A stretch of 64,000 nt of DNA from Chamaelirium japonicum (Eukaryota > Streptophyta > Magnoliopsida > Liliales > Melanthiaceae). Shown piece by piece: positions 1 to 15,000 of the stretch. A program made the translations under genes and the position numbers. Under the pieces are notes generated by a model that did not search any database, had not been told where the DNA came from, and saw only the letters and a program-made list of their open reading frames with translations. The number at the start of each line of letters is the position of its first letter. Position 1 is the first letter of the stretch. Where the stretch lies: assembly GCA_947650365.1 (NCBI GenBank), contig OX393556.1, forward strand, positions 79,984,579 to 80,048,578, given 5' to 3'.

Positions 1-3000
1 CGAATGAATTAGAATGGATCGTGCGAATGAATTAGAATAGATCGTATGAATGAATTTGAATGGATACATTCGTATGAATGAATTAGAATGGATCGTGCGA
101 ATGAATTAGAATGGATCGTACGAATGAATTAGAATGGATCGTATGAATGAATTAGAATGGATCGTACGAATGAATTAGAATGGATTGTACGAATGAATTC
201 GAATGGATACATTCGTGCGAATGAATTAGAATGGATCATACGAATGAGTAAGAATGGATCGTACGAATGAAATAGAATGGATTGTACGAATGAATTAGAA
301 TGGATCGTACGAATGAATTAGAAAGGATCGTACGAATGAATTAGAATGGATACATTCGTGCGAATGAATTAGAATGGATCATACGAATAAGTAAGAATGG
401 ATCGTACAAATGAAATAGAATGGATTGTACGAATGAATTAGAATGGATCGTACGAATGAATTAGAATAGATTGTATGAATGAATTAGAATGGATACATTC
501 GTGCGAATGAATTAGAATGGATCGTACAAATGAATTAGAATAGATCGTACGAATGAATTAGAATGGATCATACGAATGAATTAGAATAGATTGTGCGAAT
601 GAATTAGAATGGATCGTACGAATGGATCATACGAATGAATTAGAATGGATCGTATGAATGAATTAGCATGGATCGTGCTAATGAATTAGAATGGAACGTA
701 CGAATGAATTAGAATAGATTGTGCAAATGAATTAGAATGGATCGTATAAATAAATTTGAATGGATAAATTCGTGCGAATGAATTAGAATGGATTGTATGT
801 CGTACGATCCATTCTTACTCATTAGCACGATCCATTCTAATTCATTTGCACGATCCATTCTATTTCATTAATACGATCCATTCTAATTCATTCGTACGAC
901 GCACGATCCATTCTAATGCATTCATACGATCCAATCTAATTCATTCATACGATCCATTCTAATTCATTCGTATGATCCATTCTAATTCATTCGCATGATC
1001 CATTCTAATTCATTCGTATGATCCATTCTAATTCATTCGTATGATCCATTCTAATTTATTCGCACGATCAATTATAATTCATTCATACAATCCATTCTAA
1101 TTCTTTCACACGATCAATTCTAATTCATTCGTACGATCCATTCTAATTCATTCGTACAATCCATTCTATTTCTATCGTACGATCCATTCTTACTCATTCG
1201 TACGATCTATTCTAATTCATTCGTATGATCCATTCTAATTCATTCGTACGATCCATTCTAATTCATTCGTACAATCTATTCTATTTCATTCGTACGATCC
1301 ATTCTTATTCATTCGTACGATCCATTCTAATTCATTAGTATGATCCATTCTAATTCATTCGCACGAATGTATCCATTCTAATTCATCCGTACGATCCATT
1401 CTAATTCATTCGTACAATCCATTCTAGTTCATTCATACGATCCAATCTAATTCATAAGTACGATCCATTCTTACTCATTCGTACGAATGAATTAGAATGG
1501 ACCGTATGAATGAATTAGAATAGATCGTACGAATGAATTAGAATGGATCGTACGAATGAATTAGAATAGATTGTGCGAATGAATTAGAATGGATCGTGCG
1601 AATGAATTTGAATGGATCATACGAATGAATTAGAATGGAAACATTCGTGGGAATGAATTAGAATGGATCTTACGAATGAATTAGAATGGATCCTATGAAT
1701 GAATTAGAATGGATACATTTGTGCGAATGAATTAGAGTGCGATCCATTCTTACTCATTCGTATGATCCATTCTAATTCATTCGCACGAATGTATCCATTC
1801 TAATTCATTCGTACGATCCATTCTAATTCATTCATACGATATATTCTAATTCATTCGTAGGATCCATTCTAATTCATTCACATGATCCATTCTAATTCGT
1901 TAACACGATCCATTCTAATTTATTCGTACGACGCACGATCGATCGTATTAATAAATTAGAATGGATATATTCGTGCAAATGAATTAGAATAGATCATACG
2001 AATGAGTAAGAATGGATTGTATGAATGAATTCGAATGGATCGTATGAATGAATTAGAATAGATCGTGCGAATGAATTCGAATGGATCGTGCGAATGAAAT
2101 AGAATGGATACAAATGAATTAGAATGGATCATATGAATGAATTAGAATGGATCATATGAGTGAATTCGAATGGATCGTGCAAATGAATTAGAATGGATTG
2201 TACGAATGAATTAGAATGGATCGTGCGAATGAATTAGAATGGATCGTACAAATGAATTAGAATGGATCGTACGAATGAAATCGAATGGATCGTACAAATG
2301 AATAATAATGGATACATTCATGCGAATGAATTAGAATGGATCGTATGAATGAATTAGAATGGATCGTACGAATGAATTAGAATGGATCGTACGAATGAAT
2401 TAGAATGGATACATTCGTGCGAATGAATTAGAATAGATCATACGAATGAGTAAGAATAGATCGTACGAATGAAATAGAATGGATCATACGAAGGAATTAG
2501 AATGGATCATACGAACGAATTAGAATGGATCATATGAATGAATTAGAATGGATTGTACGAATGAATTAGAATGGATACATTCATGCGAATGAATAATAAT
2601 GGATCGTACGAATGAAATAGAATGGATCGTATAAACAAGAATGGATCGTACGAAAGAATTAGAATGGATATATTCGTGCGAATGAATTAGAATGGATCGT
2701 ACGAATGAGTAAGAATGATTCATACGAAGGAATTAGAATGGATCGTACGATGGAATTAGAATGGATACATTCGTGCGAATGAATTAGAATAGATCGTACG
2801 AATGAGTAAGAATGGATCGTACGAAGGAATTAGAATGGATCGTACGAAGGAATTAGAATGGATCATACGAATGAATTAGAATGGATCGTATGAATGAATT
2901 AGATTGGATCGTATGAATACGATCCAATCTAATTCATTCATACGATCCATTCTAATTCATTCGCAAGATCCATTCTAATTCATTCACATGATCCATTCTA

Positions 3001-6000
3001 ATTCATTCATACGATCCAATCTAATTCATTCATACGATCTATTCTAATTCATTCGCACGAATGTATCCATCTATTTCATTCGTATGATCCATTCTAATTC
3101 ATTCGCACTATCCATTCTAATTCATTCATACGATCCATTCTAATTCATTCGCACAGTCTATTCTAATTCATTCGTTACGATCCATTCTAATTCCTTCGTA
3201 CGATCCATTCTATTTCATTCCTACGATCCATTCTTACTCATTCGTACGATCCATTCTAATTCATTCGCACGAATGTATCCATTCTAATTCCTTCGTACGA
3301 TCCATTCTAATTCCTTCGTACGAATCATTCTTACTCATTCGTACGACCCATTCTAATTCATTAGCACGAATGTATCCATTCTAATTCATTCGTATGATCC
3401 ATTCTAATTCCTTCGTACGATCCATTCTAATTCATTCGTACGATCCATTCTAATTCATTCGCAAGATCCATTCTAATTCATTCGTACGATCCATTCTAAT
3501 TCATTCATACGATCCATTCTAATTCATTCATACGATCTATTCTAATTCTTTCGCACGATCCATTCTTACTCATTCGTATGATCAATTCTAATTCATTCGC
3601 ATGAATGTATCCATTCTAATTCATTCATACGATCCATTCTAATTCATTCGTACGATCCATTCTAATTCATTCGCACGAATGTATCCATTCTAATTCATTC
3701 GTACGATCCATTCTAATTCATTCGCACGATCCATTCTAATTCATTCGCACAATCTATTCTAATTCATTCGTACGATCCATTCTAATTCATTCGTACGATC
3801 TATTCTAATTCATTCGTACGATCCATTCTAATTCATTCGCACAATCTATTCTAATTCATTCGTACGATCCATTCTAATTTATTCGTACGATCTATTCTAA
3901 TTAATTCGTACGATCCATTCTAATTCTAATTAATTCATACAATCCAATCTAATTCATAAGTACGATCCATTCTTACTCATTCGTATGATCCTTTCTAATT
4001 CATTCGCACGAATGTATCCATTCTAATTCATTCGTACGATCCATTCTAATTCATTCGTACGATCCATTCTAATTCATTCGTACCATCCATTCTAATTCAT
4101 TCGTACCATCCATTCTAATTCCTTCGTGCGATCAATTCTAATTCATTCATACGATCCATTCTCATTCATTCGTACGATCCAATCTAATTCCTTCGTACAA
4201 TCCATTCTAATTCCTTCGTACGATCCATTCTAATTCCTTTGTACGACCCATTATATTTCATTCGTATGATCCATTCTAATTCCTTTGTAAGATCCATTCT
4301 AATTCATTCGTACGATCCATTCTAATTCATTCATACGATCCATTAGAATTCATTCGTACGATCAATTCTAATTCATTCGTACGATCCATTCTAATTCATT
4401 CGTACAATCCATTCTATTTCATTCGTACGATCCATTCTAATTCATTCATACGATCCATTCTAATTCATTCATACGATCCATTCTAATTTATTCGTACAAT
4501 CCATTCTATTTCATTCGTACGATCCATTCTTACTCCTTCATATCATCCATTCTAATTTATTCGTGCGATCTATTCTAATTCATTCGTACGATCCATTCTA
4601 ATTCCTTCGTATGATCCATTCTAATTTGTTCGCACAAATGTACCCATTCTAATTCATTCGTACGATCCATTCTAATTCATTCGTACGATCCATTCTAATT
4701 CCTTAGCATGATCCATGCTAATTCATTCGTACGATCCATTCTAATTCATTCGCATGATCCATTCTAATTCATTCGTATGATCCATTCTAATTCATTCGCA
4801 CGATCGTGCGAATGTATCCATTCTATTTCATTCATACAATCCATTCTAATTCATTCGCACGAATATATCCATTCTAATTCATTCGTACGATCCATTCTAA
4901 TTCATTCGCACGATCCATTCTAATTCATTCATACGATCCATTCTAATTCATTCGCACGAATGTATCCATTCTAATTCATTCATACGATCCATTCTAATTC
5001 CTTCGTACGATCCATTCTAATTCTTTCGTACGATCCATTCTAATTCCTTCGAATGTATCCATTCTAATTCATTCGTACGATCCATTCTAATTCATTAATA
5101 CGATCCATTCATACTCATTCGTACGATCCATTCTAATTCATTCGCACGAATGTATCCACTCTAATTCATTCGTACGATCCATTCTAATTCATTCATTCAT
5201 ACGATCCATTCTTATTCATTCGTACGATCCATTCTAATTCATTCGTACGATCCATTCTAATTCAATCGTACAATCCATTCTATTTCATTCGTACGATCCA
5301 TTCTTACTCATTCGTATGATACATTCTAATTCATTCGCACGAATGTATCCATTCTAATTCATTCGTACGACCCATTCTAATTCATTAATACGATCCAATC
5401 TAATTCATTCATATGATCCATTCTAATTCTTTCGCACGAATGTATCCATTCTAATTCATTCGTACGATTCATTCTTATTCATTCGTACGATCTATTCTAA
5501 TTCATTCGCACGATCCATTCTAATTCATTCGCACCATTCTAATTCATTCGTACGATCCATTCTAATTCATTCGTACGATCCATTCTAATTCATTCATACG
5601 ATGCATTCTAATTCATTCGTACAACCCATTCTAATTCTTTCACACGATCCATTCTAATTCATTCGTACGATCCATTCTAATTCATTCGTACGATCCATTT
5701 TAATTCATTCGTACAATCCATTCTATTTCATTCGTACGATCCATTCTAATTCATTTATACGATCCATTCTAATACATTCATACAATCCATTCTAATTCAT
5801 TCGCACGAATTTATCCATTCTAATTCATTCGTACGATCCATTCGAATTCACTCGCACGAATGTATCCATTCTAATTCTTTTGCACGAATGAATTAGAATG
5901 GATCGTGCGAATGAATTAGAATGGATCATACGAATTAATTAGAATGGATCGTATGAATGAATTAGAATAGATCGTACGAATGAATAAGAATGGATCGTAC

Positions 6001-9000
6001 GAATGAATGAATTAGAATGAATTAGAATGGATCGTATGAATGAATTAGAATGGATCATGCGAATGAATTCGAATGGATCATACGAATGAATTAGAATGGA
6101 TACATTCGTGCGAATGAATTAGAATGGATCGTACGAATGAATTAGAGTGGATCGTGTGAAAGAATTAGAATTGATTGTATGAATGAATTAGAATGGATCG
6201 TATGAATGAATTAGAATGGATCGTGCGAATGAATTCGAATGGATCGTGCGAATGAATTAGAATGGATCGTACGAATGAATTAGAATAGATTGTGCTCCAT
6301 TCTAATTCATTCGCACGATCCATTCTAATTCATTCGTACGATCCATTCTAATTCATTCGCACGATCCATTCTAATTCCTTTGTACAACCCATTATATTTC
6401 ATTCGTATGATCCATTCTAATTTCTTTGTACGTACGAATGAATTAGAATGGATACATTCTCATTCGTACGATCCATTCTAATTCATTCATACGATCCATT
6501 CTAATTCAATCATACGATCTATTCTAATTCATTCATACGATCCAATCTAATTCATTCATACGATCCATTCTAATTCATTCGTACAATCTATTCTAATTCA
6601 TCCGTACGATCCATTCTAATTCCTTCGTACGATCCATTCTAATTCATTCGTACGATCCATTCTAATTCATTCGTACAATCCATTCTATTTCATTCGTACG
6701 ATCCATTCTTACTCATTCATACAATCCATTCTAATTCATTCATACGATCCAATCTAATTAATTCATACGATCCATTCTAATTCATTCATATGTATCTATT
6801 CTAATTCATTCATACGATCCATTCTAATTCATTCGTACGATCCATTCTAATTCATTCGCACGATCCATTCTAATTCATTCGTATGATCCATTCTAATTCC
6901 TTCGTACGATCCATTCTACTTCATTCGTACGATCCATTCTTACTCATTCGTATGATCTATTCTAATTCATTCGCACGAATGTATCCATTCTAATTCATTC
7001 GTACATTCTATTTCATTCGTACGATCCATTCTTACTCATTAGCACGATCCATTCTCATTCATTCGTACAATCCATTCTAATTTATTCGCACGATTCAATC
7101 GTATTCACTCATACGATCCATTCTAATTCATTCGTATGATCCATTCTAATTCGTTTATATCCATTCTATTTTATTCGCACGATCCATTCGAATTCATTCG
7201 CATGATCCATTCTAATTCATTCCTACGATCCATTCTAATTCATTCATACAATCCATTCTTACTCATTCATGTGATCCATTCTAATTCATTTGCACGAATA
7301 TATCCATTCTAATTCATTCATACGATCCATTCTAATTCATTCATACGATCTATTCTAATTCTTTCGCACGAATGTATCCATTCTAATTCATTCGTATGAT
7401 CCATTCTAATTCCTTCGTTCGATCCATTCTCATTCCTCGTACGATCCATTCTAATTCCTTTGTACAACCCATTATATTTCATTCGTATGATCCATTCTAA
7501 TTCCTTTGTACGATCCAGTCTAATTCATTCGAACGATCCATTCTAATTCATTTGTACGATCCATTCTAATTCATTCGTACGATCCATTCTATTTCATTCG
7601 TACGATCCATTCTAATTCATTCGCACAAATGTATCCATTCTAATTCATTCGTACGATCCATTCTAATTCATTCGCACAATCTATTCTAATTCATTCGTAC
7701 GATCCATTCTAATTCATTCGTACGAAGGAATTAGAATGGATTGTATGAATGAATTAGAATGGATCGTATGAATGAGTAAGAATGGATCGTACGAATAAAA
7801 TAGAATGGATTGTACGAATGAATTAGAATGGATCGTACGAATGAATTAGAATGGATCGTACGAAGGAATTAGAATGGATCGTACGAATGAATTAGAATAG
7901 ATTGTACGAATGAATTAGAATGGATCATATGAATGAATTAGATTGGATCGTATGAATGAATTAGAACAGATCGTATGAATGAATTAGAATGGATCGTATG
8001 AATAAATTAGAATGGATCGTACGAATGAAATATAATGGATCGTATGAATGAATTAGAATGGATCGTGCGAATGAATTAGAATGGATCGTACGAATGAATT
8101 AGAATGGATACATTCGTGCGAATGAATTTGAATGGATCCTACGATGAGTTAGAATGGATCGTACAAATGAATTAGAATGGATCATATGAATGAATTAGAT
8201 TGGATCGTATGAATGAATTAGAATGGATCGTACGAATGAATTAGAATAGAACGTACGAATGAATTAGAATAGATCGTACGAAAAAATTAGAATGGATCGT
8301 GCAAATGAATTAGAATGGATTGTACGAATAAATTAGAATGGATCGTACGAAGGAATTAGAATGGATACATTCGTGCGAATGAATTAGAATGGATCGTACG
8401 AATGAATTAGAATGGATACATTAGTGCGAATGAATTAGAATGGATCGTATGAATGAATAAGAATGGATCGTACCTATGAATTAGAATGGATCGTACGAAT
8501 GAATTAGAATACGATCCATTCTTACTCATTAGCACGATCCATTCTAATTCATTCGTAGGACCCATTCTAATTCATTAATAAGATCCAATCTAATTCATTC
8601 ATACGATCCATTCTAATTCATTCGCACGAATATATCCATTCTAATTCATTCGTATGATCCATTCTAATTCATTCATACGACCCATTCTAATTCATTCGCA
8701 CGACGCACGCGAATGAATTAGAATGGATATATTCGTGCAAATGAATTAGAATGGATCGTATGAATGAATTAGAATGGATCGTACGAATGAATTAGAATGG
8801 ATCGTACGAGTGAAATAGAATGGGTCGTACGAATGAATTAGAATGGATACATTCGTGCGAATGAATTAGAATGGATCATATGAATGAATTAGAATGGATC
8901 GTACGTATGAATTAGAATGGATCGTACGAATGAATTAGAATGGATACACGATCCATTCTAATTCATTCATACGATCCATTCTAATTCATTCGTACAATCC

Positions 9001-12000
9001 ATTCTAATTCATTCGCACGATCTATTCTTATTCATTCGCACGAATGTATCCATTTTATTCATTCGTACGATCCATTCTAATTCATTCGTACGTGCGAATG
9101 AATTAGAATGGATCGTATGGTACGAATGAAATAGAATGGATACATTCATGCAAATGAATTAGAATGGATCGTGCGAATGAATTAGAATGGATTGTACGAA
9201 TGAATTAGAATGGATCGTATGAATGAATTAGAACGGATCATGTATCTATTCTAATTCATTCGTACGATCCATTCTAATTCATAAGTACGATCCATTCTAA
9301 TTCATTCATACGATCCATTCTAATTCATTCGCACGAATGTATCCATTCTAATTCATTCGTACGATCCATTCTATTTCATTCGTATGATCCATTCTAATTC
9401 ATTCATACGATCCATTCTAATTCGTTCGTACGATCCATTCTAATTCATTCATACGATCCATTCTAATTCATTCGCAGAAATGTAACCATTCTAATTCGTT
9501 CGTACGATCCATTCTATTTCATTCGTACGATCCATTCTAATTCATTCGTACGATCCATTCTAATTCAGTCGCACAATTCATTCTAATTCATTCGCACGAA
9601 TGTATCCGATCCATTCTAATTCATTCGTACAATCCATTCTAATTCATTCGCACGATCCATTCGAATTCACTCATACGATCCATTCTAATTCATTCGTATG
9701 ATCCATTCTAATTCATTTGTATCCATTCTATTTCATTCGCACGATCCATTCGAATTCATTCACACGATCCATTCTAATTCATTCATACGATCCATTCTAA
9801 TTCTTTCATACAATCCATTCTTACTCATTCGTATGATCCATTCTAATTTATTTGCACGAATATATCCATTCTAATTCATTCATACAATCCATTCTAATTC
9901 GTTCATATGATCTATTCTAATTCTTTCGCACGAATGTATCCATTCTAATTCCTTCATACGATCCATTCTAATTCCTTCGTACGATCCATTCTAATTCCTT
10001 CGTACGATCCATTCTAATTCCGTTGTACGACCCATTATATTTCATTCGTATGATCCATTCTAATTCCTTTGTATGATCCATTCTAATTCATTCGTACGAT
10101 CCATTCTAATTCATTCGTACGATCCATTCTAATTCATTCGTACAATCCATTCTATTTCATTCGTGCGATACATTCGAATTCACTCATACGATCCATTCTA
10201 ATTCATTCGTATGATCCATTCTAATTCATTCATACAATCCATTCTATTTCATTCGTATGATCCATTCTTACTCATTCGTATGATCCATTCAAATTCATTC
10301 GCACGAATGTATCCATTCTAATTCATTCGTACGATCCATTCTTACTCATTCGTATGATCCATTCTAATTCATTCGTACGATCCATTCTAATTCATTCGTA
10401 TGATCCATTCTAATTCATTCATACAATCCATTCTAATTCATTCATACGATCCATTCTAATTCATTCGCACGAATGTATCCATTCTAATTTATTCGTACGA
10501 TCTATTCTAATTCATTCATACGATCCATTCAAATTCATTCGCACGAATGTATCCATTCTAATTCATTCGTACGATCCATTCTAATTCATTCGTACAATCC
10601 ATTCTAATTCATTAGCACGATACATTCTAATTCATTCGTACAATCCATTCTATTTCATTCGTATGATCCATTCTAACACATTCGTGCGATCCATTCTAAT
10701 TCATTTGCACGAATATATCCATTCTAATTCCTTCGTACGATCCATTCTAATTCATACGATCCATTCTATTTCATTCGTACGCTCCATTCTTACTTATTAG
10801 CACGATCCATTCTAATTCATTCGTACAATCCATTCTAATTCATTCGCACGATCCATTCTAATTCATTCATACGATCTATTCTAATTCATTCATACGATCT
10901 ATTCTAATTCATTCATACGATCCAATCGAATTCATTCATACGATCCATTCTAATTCATTTGTACGAATGTATCCATTCTAATTCATTCATACGATCCATT
11001 TTAATTCATTCGCACGAATGTATCCATTCTAATTCATTCGTACATGTATGAATGAATTAGAATGGATCGTGCGAATAAATTAGAATGGATCGTACGAATG
11101 AATTAGAATGGATCGTACGAATGAGTTAGAATAGATACATTCGTGCGAATGAATTAGAATGGATCGTACGAATGAATTAGAATGGATCGTTCGAATGAAA
11201 TAGAATGGATCGTACGAATGATGAATTAGAATGGATCGTATGAATGAATTAGAATGGATCGTACGAATGAAATAGAATGGATTGTACGAATGAATTAGAA
11301 TGGATCATACGAATGAATTAGAATGGATCGTACGAATGAATTAGAATAGATCGTACGAATGAATTAGAATGGATCGTACGAATGAATTAGAATTGATCGT
11401 ACGAATGAATTAGAATAGATTGTGTGAATGAATTATAATGGTGCGAATGAATTAGAATGGATCGTACGAAAGAATTAGAATAGATCGTATGAATGAATTA
11501 GAATGGATTGTATGAAGGAATTAGAATGGATCGTACGAAGGAATTAGAATGGATACATTCGTGCGAAAGAATTAGAATATATCATATGAATGAATTAGAA
11601 TGGATCGTATGAATGAATTAGAATGGATATATTCATGCAAATGAATTAGAATGGATCATACGAATGAGTAAGAATGGATTGTATGAATGAATTAGAATGG
11701 ATCGTATGAATGAATTAGAATGGATCTTGCGAATGAATTCGAATGGATCGTGCGAGTGAAATAGAATGGATACAAATGAATTAGAATGGATCATACGAAT
11801 GAATTAGAATGGATCGTATGAGTGAATTCGAATGGTTCGTGCGAATGAATTAGAATGGATTGTACGAATGAATTAGAATGGATCAGATACATTCGTGCGA
11901 ATGATTTAGAATGGATCGTGCGAATGAATTAGAATGGATCGTACGAATGAATTAGAATGGATCGCACGAATGAAATAGAATAGATCGTACGAATGAATTA

Positions 12001-15000
12001 GAATGGATACATTCGTGCGAATGAATTAGAATGGATCGTGTGAATGAATTAGAATGGATCGTACGAATGAATCAGAATGGGTCGTACGAATGAATTAGAA
12101 TGGATACATTCGTGCGAATGAATTAGAATAGATTATACGAATGAGTAAGATCTAATTCTTTCGTACGATCTATTCTTATTCATTCGTACGATCCATTCTA
12201 ATTCATTCGCACGATCCATTCTAATTCATTCATACGATCCATTCTAATTCATTCATACGATCCAATCTAATTCATTCATACGATCCATTCTAATTCATTC
12301 GTATGATCCATTCTAATTCATTCGTACGATCCATTCTAATTCATTTGCACGAATGTATCCATTCTAATTCATTCGTACGATCCATTCTAATTCATTCGCA
12401 CGATCCATTCTAATTCATTCGTACGATCTATTCTATTTCATTCGTACGATCCATTCTAATTCATTCATACGATCTATTCTAATTCATTCATACGATCCAA
12501 TCTAATTTATTCATACGATCCATTCTAATTCATTCGTACAATCTATTCTAATTCATTCATACGATCCATTCTAATTCCTTCGTACGATCCATTCTATTTC
12601 ATTCGTACGATCCATTCTAATTCATTCGTACAATCGCACGATCCATTCTAATTCATCCGCACCATTCTAATTCATTCGCACAATCTATTCTAATTCATTC
12701 GTACGATCAATTCTAATTCATTCATACGATCCATTCTAATTCATTCGTACGATCTATTCTAATTCATTCATACGATGCATTCTAATTCATTCATACGATG
12801 CAATCTAATTCATAAGTACGATCCCTTCTTACTCATTCGTATGATTCATTCTAACTCATTCGCACGGATCCATTCTAATTCACGTACGATCCATTCTAAT
12901 TCCTTTGTACGACCCATTATATTTCATTCGTATGATCCATTCTAATTCCTTTGTACGATCCATTCTAATTCATTCATACGATCCATTCTAATTCATTCGC
13001 ACGATCCATTCTAATTCATTCAGACGATCCATTCTAATTCATTCATACGATCCATTCTAATTCATTCGCACGATCCATTCTAATTCAATCGTACGATCCA
13101 TTCTAATTCATTCGCACGATCCATTCTAATTCATTCGCACCATTCTAATTCATTCGCACAATCTATTCTAATTCATTCGTACGATCAATTCTAATTCATT
13201 CGTACGATCCATTCTAATTCATTCGTACGATCTATTCTAATTCATTCGTACGATCCATTCTAATTCATTCATATGATCCAATCTAATTCATAAGTACGAT
13301 CCAATCTTACTCATTCGTATGATCCATTCTAATTCATTCGCACGAATGTATCCATTCTAATTCATTCGTACGATCCATTCTAATTCATTCGTACGATCCA
13401 TTCTAATTCATTCGTACAATCCATTCTAATTCATTCATACGATCCATTCTAATTCCTTCGTACGATCCATTCTAATTCATTCATACGATCCATTCTAATT
13501 CATTCGTACAATCCATTCTAATTTTTTCACACGATCCATTCTAATTCATTCGTACGATCCATTCTAATTCAATCGTACAATCCATTCTATTTCATTCGTA
13601 CGATCCATTCTTACTCATTCGTACGATCCATTCTAATTCATTCGCACGAATGTATCCATTCTAATTCATTCGTACGATCCATTCTAATTCATTCATACGA
13701 TCCATTCTAATTCATTCATACAATCCATTCTAATTCATTCGTACAATCCATTCTATTTCATTCGTACGATCCATTCTTACTCATTCGTATGATCCATTCT
13801 AATTCATTCACACGAATGTATCCATTCTAATTCATTCGTACGATCCATTCTAATTCATTCGTACGATCCATTCTAATTCATTCATACAATCCATTCTAAT
13901 TTTTTCACACGATCCATTCTAATTCATTCGTACGATCCATTCTAATTCATTCGTACAATCCATTCTATTTCATTCGTACGATCCATTCTTACTCATTCGT
14001 TTGATCCAATCTAATTCATTCGCACGAATGTATCCATTCTAATTCATTCGTACTATCCATTCTAATTCATTCATACGATCCATTCTAATTCCTTCGTACG
14101 ATCCATTCTAATTCATTTGCATGATCCATTCTAATTCATTTATACGATCCAATCTAATTCATTCATACAATCCATTCTAATTCATTCGCATTAATGAATC
14201 CATAGAATTAGAATGGATCGTATGAATGAAATAGAATGGATTGTACGAATGAATTAGAATGGATCATACGAATGAATTAGAATGGATACATTCGTGCGAA
14301 TGAATTAGAATGTATCGTACGAATGAGTAAGAATGGATCATACGAATGAAATAGAATGGATCGTACGAATGAATTAGAATGGATCGTACGAATGAATTAG
14401 AATAGATTGTGCGAATGAATTAGAATGGATATATTCGTGCGTAGAATGGATCGTACAATCCATTCTAATTCATTCGTATACGATCCATTCTAATTCATTC
14501 GTACGATCCATTCTAATTCATTCGTACGATCCATTCTAATTCATTCGTACGATCCATTCTAATTCATTCGTACGATCCATTCTAATTCATTCATACGATC
14601 CATTCTAATTCATTCGTACGATCCATTCTAATTCACTCGTACAATCCATTCTATTTCATTCGTACGATCCATTCTTACTTATTCATATGATCCATTCTAA
14701 TTCATTCATACGATCCATTCTAATTCATTCGCACGAATGTATCCATTCTAATTGATACGTACAATCCATTCTATTGCATTCGTACGATCCACTCTTACTC
14801 ATTCGTACGATCCATTCTAATTCATTCGCACGAATGTATCCATTCTAATTCATTCGTACAATCCATTCTAATTCATTCATACAATCCATTCTAATTTTTT
14901 CACACGATCCATTTTAATTCATTCGTAAGTTCCATTCTAATTCATTCGTACAATCCATTCTATTTCATTCGTACGATCCATTCTTACTCATTCGTATGAT

